Shown here piece after piece: positions 1-12,410 of a stretch of 64,000 nt of DNA. The stretch lies in the NCBI RefSeq assembly GCF_032854445.1, contig NC_088301.1:38117187-38181186 (forward strand), in the 5' to 3' direction. The translations under genes were made by a program, and so were the position numbers. The number at the start of each line of letters is the position of its first letter. The first letter of the stretch is position 1. The stretch comes from Liolophura sinensis. Taxonomy: Eukaryota > Mollusca > Polyplacophora > Chitonida > Chitonidae. The notes under the pieces are model-generated. The model was not told the DNA's origin. It saw only the letters and a program-made list of their open reading frames with translations, and searched no databases.

Positions 1-3000
1 CAGGAGGAGCTCCGTCCTTAGTGAGCAACCGCCTGGAAAAAGAAAAGCAAAGGATTAAAATCACTGACATTATGAAAGGTCCAAGCGTATAATAAAAAGC
101 CGATTATTTGCCATAAACATCGATTATCCGTTAATCCTTCGGGGAACAGAACACGTGGGGACAAATACGTAACTCAAATTGACAGATTATCAGCTTTTTG
201 TACACCCGGTGCCTAATATAATGGTGCATGGTTCCAGTTATAACATTTGCCATCGTTACTGCTATGGCCATAGATGTATCGTACACCACCCGTCATCCGC
301 CCTCTATGCACATCCCGCAACTCACTTTTCATTCAGTCACATACACATCTCTAATGGCAATTCCATCAGATCCCGATTAGATAATAAAGATCTACGAGGA
401 GTGGGGCTCAACGTCCAATGACGTATGGCAATCATATTCGTTAATCGTACACGTGCTAAGTAAGCACAAGAACAAACCGCTTATCGATTGTCGCCTACTC
501 ATGCTTTATGTCAGTTTCGCGTGCAGGAAAAATCAATGGATGGAACATCTGCTCACATAACGAGACCAGCCTCTGATATACGACTCTCCTCTATCCATTT
601 CAGACACACTAAATCTAGATGGCCGACCTACATGTGTTGGGTACAACAGACTGCTGGGATATAAATGTACACTCTTATGACCTTGTTGAAGATATCGTAT
701 ATACAGCTGGACATCGTTAAATACCTGTTACACCCTGTCATGTTTGGACAATAGCTTTACGTCAAAAAACATTTCCATCCCTCGTTTCACTTGACACCAA
801 CAGGATGCGTGTCCATATATAAGTACCTGTACAATTGCACAAGGGGTGATGCACTGACCAGAAGGCACATTTACCTATGGAAATTATGTTATGTCTATTC
901 AGTAGCCAACAGTAAAAGTGTTCGTCGTATGTAATTATAAACAGCGCCTTTATCAACTAAGATCAAAGATCATCAAATTCAAGATAACTATTCCACAGAA
1001 TGTTTTCCCAGGATTTCACATGCAGTTCATGTTTATTCATGCAATAAGTCTGAAAGAAAGAAAAAAGAAAAAAACGCTTCTCTCTTCAAGAAACCGAACA
1101 CATGCATATTCATAAGAGCGTATCTATATCTTCATTGCACTAATATCTACCTCTTCATACTCAGTACAGATATTGATTGCATGTGGCGGAGTGACTTTGA
1201 CAAAAAAAAGAGCCTGTGGCGAGTTCGATGCGGGTCATTGGAAAGATATATAAATAAGTATGCACATGTCAGCCAATATGTTGAGCTGTTACACTGAGGC
1301 TAACATCACCAATCGATATATACCTACATTAATATGACATGATGAAGCAGACCTGAGCTAAATGTAATACCAAAAGTTTTATTACAACTATAAGGAGCCT
1401 CTTTCGAGACCATATTATGTGCTGCCTTGTGAGATACATTGACACGAGCTAAGTGATAAAGTTGTTTCTCTGCAGTTAAAGAACATACTTCGGTGCTGTG
1501 GTAAAATGAGCACGCGGATATTAAAGTGGATCACATAGTGCAAGCCGGAAATTCAGATAACATGGAAATATTGAGAACAGGATTAATTTCCTTATTATTT
1601 ACTGGAATCTGCCTTCAAATTATAATGATAATTCGTTTGGTTTAGGTTTCTAAAAACACAACTGATATACACACAGCGTTAAAAGTACAGTGTGTGGCAT
1701 TAATCGTGCCTTTCCAACACTATCCCAAGTATTGTCGAATTTATAATACGTTTTTTTTTTCTGAAATTACAACACTGGTAAGAAAGCCTTTAACCATTTT
1801 TTGCTCAAGGACTACCAGTGGGTTCAGGTCGAAAAAAAAAATGGTGATTAAATTTCTGAAGTTCTCTCCTCAAGGTGTATCTAATCCGGGCGACAGCTGT
1901 GTACTGGGCACGATTTCTCTATGGGCTTGCCATCGTGCCATTCGGACCGCTCTGTTGACACTGCTGTCGCTTCCCAGAGCTTTCAGGAGGTAAAACGTGA
2001 ACATTTGGAATTTTTGTGGTGGGAACCTGCAGGGACAGACAGAGAAGACCACAGTCGGACCTGTCCACCGAGGAAGGAACGCAGGGGGAGAGATTTGCTT
2101 AGAACACCCTCTCGAAATGTGCGGTCAACTTACAACAATAGGGGACAATGCCTCAGTGCTCAATAGTGGATTGTCACAACTGACTGAACCTAAATTTAGT
2201 TTTTCACTTCACACTTTTGTCTGGTTCTTGTCTCCCTCAGCCCTCTATACATGTGAAATCACTTCAGCCTTAAATTAGGCACATAGTTCAACGACTTGCT
2301 CATACACTGGAAAATCATCCCGCGTCATCTTTAACATGCAATTTCGACATTCAAATTTGTGTTTCTGCCTCAAAATGTGTAACAGTAAGCCACTGTGTCT
2401 AACCGTGCGATCCTGTTTAATTTAACTCTGAACATATGTACGTGTTAATTTGACCAACATCGAGTAGCTACAAAAAAGGTTACGCAAGTTCACCTTCTGT
2501 ATGGACAAAGTCACGCAAGCTCTATCACCAATCAATGTCTCCTCCTTTGTCATTCAAATGCATCGCTCCGTCCGAAACTGCCAGTGCATTAGCAACAGAT
2601 TTACAACGTCAACAGGTTGTTAAGTGAGTCGACCACACTATAGTGTTTAATTATGCATACAGTCCTCAAAACAGCTGTTCTTGGTTCCCATGCCATTGAC
2701 AGTGAAGTAAAATGACCCCTTTCAGGATGACAGTACAGGGTTCCAGTTATCATACCAGCATATCACCCAAGCAGGGTTGATCTCGCCGCGGGCGACCCGC
2801 TGTTGCTCTTCCAAACGTACATCTTCCCAACCGTCCAAGCACCGTGTGGAAGTGTATTAGATTGGGAAATTAAGAAAGTACATCTGTATAGATTGAAAAT
2901 TTTGGACACTTTGCTCAGACAATAACTGACAACCCCGTGCTAACCCGTACTACGACCAGCAGACAATTTGGGTCAGTGTGTTGGTCTGAATAGACAACAC

Positions 3001-4591
3001 AGAACAGACGACACCTACAACTCACAGTTTTACCTTCTACTCTTTTTTTGTTAAATAATCCATGTCAATTTGTGTTTTTAGGCCACGAATGAGTTCCCAT
3101 TATATACAGACGCTTTATAGTTGTTACAGTTCTACATAAAGGCTTGGCGAGACAAATATATTTATACACCTCAACAATAAAAGACGTATATATAGATTCA
3201 ACACCATGATAGTACTTTAACCCAGCTATACTTATCAGCAACACAGTTCAGTAGATATCAAACAATTGTACACAAGTTCAACGTATCCTCAAATGTCACC
3301 AAAATGAGTTAATGAGGTGAAAAAAAATAGTACTATGAGCCAATAGAAAAACGTACCTAACGAGAAACTCCAAGGTTATTGTCATTATCCTTATCAACCG
3401 TTAACAAAAAAATGGCATCTGTTGTTTGAACGTTATCAGTTACGCCACAGATTCCCTATTCCGTTTAAATTTGCGAATAACATTATCTTTCAATGATAGA
3501 CCTATTACTGACAATTTGTTTGGGTACAAGGAAGAAAAACTTTTCATAACCTATAACTATGTAATAAACTTGCCACCTAGCTGACTTTAACGTGATGTCA
3601 CCACCACACAAAATACATGCGAGTACTAGATGTCCAGGAACTTGATACCACTGACTTGGAATATGTACTACCACAGCGGGATATATACGGAAGCCGGCGT
3701 GCGTCACTATATACGAACTGTGCATGGATACAAATCGTTGTGACCATCGGGATCCGGTATATAAATGATTCACAGCTTACATTTTACTGTCGTTCACGGA
3801 CAAATATAGTATCTGTGCAGGCTGCCAGACCTGCTAAGTTACAAGTAGAATGTACATGTAATAATGTTGCGTGGTAAAGTAATGCTTCCACAAATATATT
3901 TGTTATATACGTAAAGATTACATAATATGTATTGTTATTAATATAGTCCTGTGTGCATTTGTTATGGAATAATACCACTATAGGTCTCTAAAAAATTTTA
4001 AGCTGTATGGTGTTCATATTTTTCTGTATACGTCTCTCAGAGTATAGGCCTAATTGAAGTTTGCTATCACCTTTAGGCCTACACGTATACGTATATAGGC
4101 CCCACATGTATAGAAGAACGTGCGGCTTTGACATTAGGAGGCGTTTTACCTGAGGGAACTGAGAATACACGTCAGACGAGCTGATGTATGTGATGTGTTT
4201 GTCAACCAGAGCGCGGGTATTGTGACTCGGTTTCAAAAGCTAGACGCTTGCATGACCGTGTGACAGAGACTGTCTACGCCCTGTATTCCCCCCCGCAAGA
4301 TGTATCAGTTGAACGGCCGTTTGAAAATGTCAGTTGTTGAAGGCAGAGCTTGCAGCTCGGGATAAATAGATACCTTTTTACCTGTCACATAGGTTAGGGA
4401 TCGGGGTGTGCGGCCGAGACTGGTTCCACTAAATAAATAGAAACTAACAAAGCCAGAGATAATCAAACCTGGCAAATGCAACTAGAAAAAAAACATAGGT
4501 GGTAGTTACAGGGTTAATGAGCAAAGCAGCTGGCACAAGGTGTTACTCGGGTGCGTATACATGCACATATGTACTTATATGTAGGCTACCC

Positions 4592-4594
<3 letters not shown>
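1..4594. other. Non-genic AT-rich stretch, no gene supported
   Basis: Only short open frames (under 100 codons) occur here, without recognisable domains or consistent exon structure. The block at about 1860-2165 is more GC-rich than its surroundings and is open on both strands for 60-80 codons, but I recognise no protein in it. It could be an intron or intergenic sequence of a gene lying outside the window. Confidence 0.5.

Positions 4595-4640
<46 letters not shown>
4595..4640. repeat. (AT)n microsatellite
   Basis: Uninterrupted alternating AT dinucleotides for about 46 bases, read directly from the sequence. Confidence 0.95.
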
Positions 4641-4642
<2 letters not shown>

Positions 4643-7600
4643 CTGCAAACTACATAGCTGTAATTAAACCAGCTTCAACGAAAAAATAACTATGTTCCAT
4701 AATGCGACAGGAAGGTTTACCTGTCACCATGTAGAGGAGTATATATATATCGATATAATGCGTCCGTACCTGGTAGCTTCATATACGGTTGTTAACACAT
4801 CTTCCTCGGAGTGTGTTATATATGAACAACGAACACTTAGTGTATATCATTCACTGTGGACCATTCTGACGGGGCAGGGGTGACCCCGCCTTATAAAAAG
4901 GACAGAGCTTTCCTTAGCTATACACTGATGGCCCATATATAATCAACAGGTAAAGTAACTGACCGGGTATAAATTCACATCTATACAACTCACTGCGAGG
5001 ACCAGTTGTTCAGCAACGAGACTTGTGACAAAGGAGATAGCTGGTGAAATCTGTTGGACCAGTGACGGATTGTGGCCCTATATAGCGCTAACACAGACTG
5101 ACTCACGGTAAGATCCCCAGCCTTTAGAACAGGTAAATCTCTCTCATACAACACCGTAAACTCCTACCTGTTACATAGGCGGCTTCGGCTGACTCGGTGT
5201 TCTCATTATATGTCGATTGAGTGGTTTTACTTTATATACCCCACTGCCCCTCTTCCCTAAAAGGCAATGCTCGGAAAGGCGGGCATTGTTCGTCTGTTTC
5301 CGTGCACCGGAAAGTACACACCTCCCAAATATGGGATGACGTCCTTTGGGAACATTGGACCAATGAAAAGCGTAATCCATATGCATGAACACTCTTTGTC
5401 ATGAGGACGGTTATTTTTAGAAGACACGGGGAATCCCCCGTTAAGCAAATGACAACACTGAGTCTTGCGTACTTTGCTGATCTCATTCCTTCGTGCTACG
5501 ATAAGAAAACAAACGATAGCGAAACAACAAAAAGTGACGAGAACGATTAAAATAGATTTATATTTTATTTTTACCATCAGATGCTACATTTGATTGTAAA
5601 TCTTATCCTTAATATAATAAGCTTTGCAAAGCAATGGAATCGTTAAATCTACAAAGTTTAAATCACTATATTTGAACGTGACAATCTTGCTTAACTAAAA
5701 AGGTGCCTTACACAATTCACCAACAAGTTCTCTACTGATGCACTACGTCATGAGAATGTCAATTTTGGACGGGTACTTCACGAATATTACTCACTATTCC
5801 TCCCCTAAAGTATATAATTTAGCGCATGGGTGGTTGTGGTTTTACCTGTACATTGGCGACATCCATTAAAAAGACATGATGCTTGCGGAAACTGACGTAG
5901 AAATGTATTAGAAACTAACACATGTAGGATCGATCCTTGTTTATTTAGTAGATGATATCAACAATCGAGGCATTTCTTTTCTAGACGACTTAAATTACAA
6001 GCAAACCCTTAAAAATGAATCTCGATTACCAGAACCACATAAATTCCGGTCCATGCTTTTCTTCAGAGTTGATAATGATGAAGATTGTTAAAATTAGGTG
6101 TTAACTTTTATTGAATTGTTTTACCAAGATTTACATCTACAGGCTATTTTCACCATATCTTTTGGCGCGTTCCTCCGTTAATCTGTCGCCAAGCTAAAAT
6201 CGGGATTGATTCTTGTTTGTTTGGAGGAGTGAAACATGTCTCTACTGGCATCGGTTATTGAAAACGACTAAACTAATTTATACACAAGTTAATTCCAATG
6301 GCTTTTGTTATTCCAAATCTCTCGTAGTTCCTTAACAGACACAAAGTAATCTACCCCGCCCTTTCTCTGCCAAGTAAGTCACAGAACAATACTCTTTCGG
6401 ACACCTCCGTAGTTATCTATTAGCGCCACCCATCCCCAGGCCCCCAACAAGCCCATTTGACCAATGTCAACGGAATTAACCCAGTTATGCACCCCACTGT
6501 GACACCCGATTAAACACGACATTACTATTTCCTACGGTATAAATGAAGTTTTTTTTTTCAACGAGAGGCGTAGTATGTACATATATATCTCCCCTTGTTA
6601 GCATTTTTATCACCATTTATATTGAATATTACTAGATGTATATTAAACACGACAATAGTAGTTTGCCATGGTCACTGAAATTTTTACATTGAGAGACGTT
6701 CCATGTGTACGGAGATATCTTCATTATAGTTATCGTTTGCTGTTTCTTGAATTTTAATTTCATTGACTTTAAATGTACATCCACTAGCCGCGAAAAAGCA
6801 GCATTGATGTAAATTCCCCCAAGGTTTATGAAGTGCTGTACACATCATCAGATTATGCAACAGATTTATTTGGATGTTAATATCGTAACAACGTTACGCT
6901 GATTGTAACAACGTACTTATGCTTGAACAGGTACTTGTATAACAAAAAGATTGGAAATATAACACGAAATGGTAGTATTTAAGCCAGACTATGGATGATT
7001 TAGCATGAGACCATAAAACGTTTTATTTATTTTTTTTCACTTCATAGTGTATGACTATTTTCAGATAATATATTATCAAGCTTGGATGAAACATTTTTCA
7101 ATCAATAAACAAATAAAGAGAAGACTGATATCTGAAATCAGTGTGATATTACTAAAAATGGGTGGAACAAATCTCTATATATGTTATTTTCACCATATTT
7201 TTTTGAATATTTTTCATACACTATCCGAAGTTTAAAATCATCACTTATAATGCACGAGTCAATATAAGAGCTTTTTACTGATACATATTTTCCTTTGCAG
7301 GGGCTAAAAAATTCATGACCAATCTTTGTTTAACCAGGTGTGCCAAACCCTTACCCATTGCAAGATTTAGAGTGGGTGACGTGGGTTTGTGTAATATGAT
7401 TCAAGTGTATGATTCAAGTGTTACGCGATAGCTCTTTTGACTGACATTTTCCTCTCAGAAAGCATTACAAAGAGGTGCGACAACACCAGGGGTGCACATC
7501 AATTGCTATATACACACGAAATCAAGCTGAACTTTATTGCGAACATACGGCTTTAGTTCATATCCCCTACCATACAGCGTTCTGTCTGACGTGATATAGC

Positions 7601-7830
7601 ATAGTTTAAATGTTTCGCCTTTTGTAACATGCCCAACAATATGTTCTACTTTATCATTGTGTACAATACTGAAGACTGTTTGAAAAGGCCTTACATATAG
7701 CACGAGATTTAAGGCATAGTGAGTTTTGACTGACGATTCTTTCGCTTGTGGATGCAATTATATATAGACTGATGCAAAGTATGAAACATTTATATCTTTG
7801 CGCAATAATCACCAACTCAAAGCTTAGCAA

Positions 7831-7831
<1 letters not shown>
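4641..7831. other. Non-genic stretch with one membrane-anchor-like open frame
   Basis: No gene can be supported. The one frame worth noting is on the minus strand at 5257-5577. It opens with a short basic stretch and about 20 hydrophobic residues (SILIVLVTFCCFAIVCFLIV) followed by RR, which resembles the signal anchor of a type II membrane protein. A GTACGC donor-like site follows some 30 codons in. No partner exon was found, so it is recorded as a possibility only. Confidence 0.3.

Positions 7832-7924
<93 letters not shown>
7832..7924. repeat. (TA)n microsatellite, about 93 bp
   Basis: Perfect alternating TA run, the longest of the TA arrays in the window. Its length suggests an unstable, polymorphic locus. 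Confidence 0.95.
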
Positions 7925-7926
<2 letters not shown>

Positions 7927-9523
7927 ATAAACAGTGATTTAACTCATAGTCAATCGAATAATAATATTTAAGCTTAATCCGTTTTTAAAATAAGTGATCA
8001 AACGTCAGACTGAAAGTAGATCGCAATAGCCTGCAAAGTTAAAATTTTAACAATTTTTTCATGTTGTCTTAATCCCCACACAAACCTTACTAATTCTTTT
8101 AAGTTCGAATTATGTTCTTTTCGCAACATGGTATTGGCATGTAAATATACGTGTACATTTAATGTATTGATTATTTTGCGTTAGTGGGAATGCTTTAAAA
8201 GTAAAGCTGACCTTTAACGAATTAAGATTTTTTTCCCCTAACTTAAGCTCATTTCATGAAATAATCTTTTTAGAGGATTTAATAAACAGACATACGGAAA
8301 CAAAAGAACACAGTATATACACATATACGTTCCGGATGTCTTCACCAAAGTCACATTGATGTGTTAGGCCAAAAGAATGGTTGTGTTTTTTTTACCAGAT
8401 CAGTGACAACCGTATTTTCAAAGCAGGAGGTGTTTGCTGGGGAGATAAAATACTGAGATATACATGCACTATAATATGCGATATACTTGATCATGGACAG
8501 GGAAGAATGTTTTTTACAATTTTTTTTTAAGACATACATATATGCAAAATTATGCAAACATGTAACACCTGTTTGGCAATTTCACTTCTGGCAGTTCCTT
8601 TCCGACCGATTGCAGCCTGAATTATAACAACTAATAATTACGTCAAGGAGAAACAATGAGAAATATATTTCAACAAAAGAGAAAGGTATATGCGCTTCCT
8701 GGTTAACGAATTATTGGTTGTGGCCCTTAAACAAATATACGCGTGACATTTATATTTGTGTAAAACAATAAACTTTCATGCAAGATGGTGTTAGTCGAGT
8801 GGTTTTAAAATCACTACACCTGTAGCTTTATTAATGACAAACGACCTACCATTCAAGTTATATTTAGTACTTATATATATACAGATTGTCTGGACGGCTA
8901 CTAGTCCTAGTTTATGGTAGCTTGTATACATCACCATGAACCAAAACTGTCACATTGCAGGTAAGAAAAAAAAGGAACTGTAGCCACACTTGTTCTTTAA
9001 ATGTATCTGAAACAAGAAAGTCGTGTTTAGTTTATGAGCCGTGGAAAATCTTTGAAGAAGCAGTCTCCATGAAGTAGTGTACTTCTTACTTATTGCTATT
9101 TTTTTATTTATTTATTGTATTTTTTTCTTTCCTGCGCGTCATTTTGTAAGCTTATGTTGATTCTACAGATTATCATTTCACTACAATGTATGTTAAGATG
9201 CCCGCACCCCATACAATATATATCATAGTTTAACTCAGTAGAATGAACGCCTGAAATTCCGGCTCTGTATGAGAGCATGTAACAGTGCGCAAACACTGCT
9301 AAAAGTGCCATGAATACTAGGTATAAATTCTACGCTGAATATTGCTCAAAGATGGTCATTCCCAACCATAACTACATTCTTACCGAAGAAAGATTGACTG
9401 AAGTCTATGAATGAAATAGTTTTGTAAGGGTTTATGAAGAAACACGAGTGAGACAGAATATAAACCAGTTAAGATAACCTGGAATTAAAAGTAGCTTTAA
9501 AACACCAAATCTTTCTTGAGACG
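7925..9523. other. Non-genic AT-rich stretch
   Basis: No coding signal, RNA gene or repeat structure that I can identify. Open frames are under 70 codons and of low complexity. Confidence 0.5.

Positions 9524-9586
<63 letters not shown>
9524..9586. repeat. (TA)n microsatellite with one phase break
   Basis: About 63 bases of alternating TA with a single TT interruption near 9547. The Tyr-Ile repeat peptides read from both strands here come from this array and are not genes. Confidence 0.95.
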
Positions 9587-9587
<1 letters not shown>

Positions 9588-9897
9588 GTACATAAATCCA
9601 TTTTTTACAGGCATATACACTATACAACTGGTGTCCTACCATTAAATGGACTTCATAAACCATTGATCACAATAAAGGTTCTTATGGATAATAAAAGATG
9701 CAAACAAACCCACTAACTGTGGAAAAGATAACAAATTTATATTAGTACATGCATGTCATCGAGAAATATTCACGACTTGCCGGAAAGATGCATTCAACAG
9801 GTATTCAGTTCAAGGTGATTAGTTGCTGATCTGAAAAGATGTCTGTTCTGCAATCGTCTAAAACTTAAGGTCAACACTAGTATTATTTTGTTTATGC

Positions 9898-10097
9898 NNN
9901 NNNNNNNNNNNNNNNNNNNNNNNNNNNNNNNNNNNNNNNNNNNNNNNNNNNNNNNNNNNNNNNNNNNNNNNNNNNNNNNNNNNNNNNNNNNNNNNNNNNN
10001 NNNNNNNNNNNNNNNNNNNNNNNNNNNNNNNNNNNNNNNNNNNNNNNNNNNNNNNNNNNNNNNNNNNNNNNNNNNNNNNNNNNNNNNNNNNNNNNNN
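9898..10097. other. Assembly gap, 200 N
   Basis: Exactly 200 consecutive N. A round length usually marks a scaffold gap of estimated or default size, so the true distance is unknown. Open frames crossing it are artefacts. Confidence 0.98.
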
Positions 10098-10979
10098 AGT
10101 TGTATACAAATAGATGTCATGAGAATGGTCCGCTATGGTATAAAGCGGGGAGACAAAAACCATGACGACTCACTTGGAATAGCTAATCCCTGGAACACTG
10201 CATATCCTGATTGAAAACGTCCGCGCTCATCGATTGGTCGTCAGCAAAGAGAGACAGCTGGTCACTGTCAAATTGATTATTATTCATGTATGTGTGCGGC
10301 TACATAACCTCATTTCCATGTGTAATTTGATTAGATTTCGTGTAGTCAGACGGTACACTTACACCAACAGGAACAACCGCGGACAGGTTCCTTTCTTAAT
10401 CTGTCATAAAAAACAATAGAATTCTTCCTTGTATTGATAAACTGTTTCACTTGCAACATAACGAAACATGTGTAGTGATCTATGAGATCTGTCAAAGTGT
10501 TTTAGCCATCATCTATTTACAGATCAATTTATCTGTGTCGCGCATGTTTCGGTATATTTTTTTCCACGTATAACGTTTTTCATGCACTGTGTATCATTAA
10601 TACGTATAAATCGAGTTTTTAGGCATTTTTTGGTTTTTAGATGAGGATTTACTTTAGCATTTTATGATCATATATATTACTGTCATCCTCTTATGACCTC
10701 CTGATAAAGACCCTGGGAATCAGTCAGTACTTTGGCACCCATGCATGGTAATCGAAAGACTACCCCAGCCAGTCGATAATTTGACAAGGTTGAGTTGAAT
10801 ATCTCAGGAACACTAAGAATATATCGTGACATCGAATTCATTGGGGCTACATATGTTTGAACACATGTATCAATTATCGAACAAATTGTCCTATTTCCGT
10901 TAGTTGTGAAGTGGCATCAATTACCGCAAGGCGTTATAAACTGGATACTTTGCTTCAGAGCATTATGTTCTGGCAGTTT
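10098..10979. other. Non-genic stretch between the gap and the SINE
   Basis: No gene, RNA or repeat is recognised here. Confidence 0.5.
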
Positions 10980-10990
10980 TATTTTTTATT

Positions 10991-11355
10991 GAGTGAGTGA
11001 GTGAGTGAGTGCTTGGGTTTAACGTCGTACTCAACAATTTTTCAGCCATATGACGACGAAGGAATCATTAGGGTGCATGTACGTGTAATGTGCCTCTTGT
11101 TGCAGAACGGATTTCCACCGCTCTTTTATTTAGTGCTGCTTCACTGAGACGACTTACCGAAGCAAGTAAGCCGCCCCGCCCGAGCCATTATACTGATACG
11201 GGTCAACCAGTCGTTGCACTATCCCCTTCATGCTGAACGCAAGCGAGGAAGTTACAACTTCCTCTTTTAAAGTCTTAGGTGTGACTCGATCAAGGATTGA
11301 TCCTGGATCTACCGGTCCCGAAGCGGACGCTAAACCAACTGTGCTATCCGGGGCG
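10991..11355 (-). mobile_element. tRNA-derived SINE, 365 bp, with target-site duplication
   Basis: Read on the minus strand, the element begins at about 11355 with a tRNA-like head. A box A-like TAGCACAGTTG lies at 11336-11346 and a box B-like GATCAATCC at 11294-11302, the latter fitting GWTCRANNC. It ends in a tetranucleotide tail that appears as (GAGT)n from 10991 on the plus strand. Near-identical flanks, TATTTTTTATTGA at 10980-10992 and the same with one extra T at 11359-11372, look like the target-site duplication of LINE-driven insertion. Non-autonomous retrotransposon transcribed by RNA polymerase III; similar GAGT-tailed elements are common in lophotrochozoan genomes (recollection, not searched). 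Confidence 0.85.
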
Positions 11356-11740
11356 GTCTATTTTTTTATTGAAGAATTATGGATAAGATTTCCCAAATAA
11401 GGTAACGTCCAAAAATTACAATGGAATTCATCTGAATTTAATGTCATTCAGTTGTCATGAGTACGACTGACCATAGAATTGGGACGCCTGAATCTCCGTG
11501 AGAAGATCATCTGGATTTAGAATTGCTCTTTACATGTATAATAGAGGGTGCATGGGAACATCTGGCAATGCATAGAAGCGGGATACCTTAAATCAGAAAT
11601 GAAAGTGTTTCGTCCGAAGCAAGGCACGCCTCTATTAAAAATTGGTGTTTCTGCCTAGCGCTGACATTCATACATCATGAATCAGAATCAGAGCTTATCA
11701 AAGAAGAAATGACACTTCTATCAGCGCCTGTATTGGGACG
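11356..11740. other. Decayed left flank of the 87-bp satellite
   Basis: From about 11460 there are degenerate fragments of the satellite unit that begins at 11741, for example the pieces around TTGGGACGCCTGAATC and AATCAGAATCAGAGC. This fits an array that decays toward its edge. No gene is present. Confidence 0.5.
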
Positions 11741-12410
11741 TCAGGCATGAGAAATGAGACATCCGGAATCAGGATCAGAGCGTTTCAATGTAAAACTGTT
11801 CTTCTGTTTAGTACCGGTAGTCGAATGTCAGGCCTGAGAAATGAGACATCCGGAATCAGGATCAGAGCGTCTCAATGTAAAACTGTTCTTCTGTTTAGTA
11901 CCGGTAGTCGAATGTCAGGCCTGAGAAATGAGACATCCGGAATCAGGATCAGAGCGTCTCAATGTAAAACTGGCTCTTCTGTTTAGTACCGGTAGTCGAA
12001 TGTCAGGCCTGAGAAATGAGACATCCGGAATCAGGATCAGAGCGTCTCAATGTAAAACTGGTTCTTCTGTTTAGTACCGGTAGTCGAATGTCAGGCTGAG
12101 AAATGAGACATCCGGAATCAGGATCAGAGCGTCTCAATGTAAAACTGGCTCTTCTGTTTAGTACCGTAGTCGAATGTCAAGGCCTGAGAAATGAGACATC
12201 CGGAATCAGGATCAGAGCGTCTCAATGTAAAACTGTTCTTCTGTTTAGTACCGGTAGTCGAATGTCAGGCCTGAGAAATGAGACATCCGGAATCAGGATC
12301 AGAGCGTCTCAATGTAAAAACCTGGTTCTTCTGTTTAGAGCATATTGGTACGTCTGGCCTAAAGAAATGGGACGTCTGAATCAGGATCAGAGCGTCACAG
12401 TGTAGAACTG
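11741..12410. repeat. Tandem satellite, seven to eight units of 86-88 bp
   Basis: The marker TCAGGC recurs at 11741, 11828, 11915, 12003, 12091, 12177 (variant TCAAGGC) and 12265, then as TCTGGC at 12353. The spacings are 87, 87, 88, 88, 86, 88 and 88. Inner units are almost identical and the outer ones diverged, as expected of unequal exchange. Units of 87 bp equal 29 codons, so a frame stays open across several copies and yields repetitive peptides; this is a length coincidence, since 88- and 86-bp units break the frame. No promoter or splice context supports translation. Confidence 0.93.

Noticed and set aside
9469-9716. Open frames on both strands rich in alternating Tyr and Ile
   Set aside because: They are translations of the TA microsatellite at 9524-9586.
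9794-10214. Frames of about 100 codons made mostly of unknown residues
   Set aside because: They cross the 200-N gap; both strands stay open only because N cannot encode a stop.
11747-12405. Repetitive proteins of 79 and 100 residues with a 29-residue period
   Set aside because: They are the 87-bp satellite read through. Units of 86 and 88 bp break the frame, and there is no gene context.
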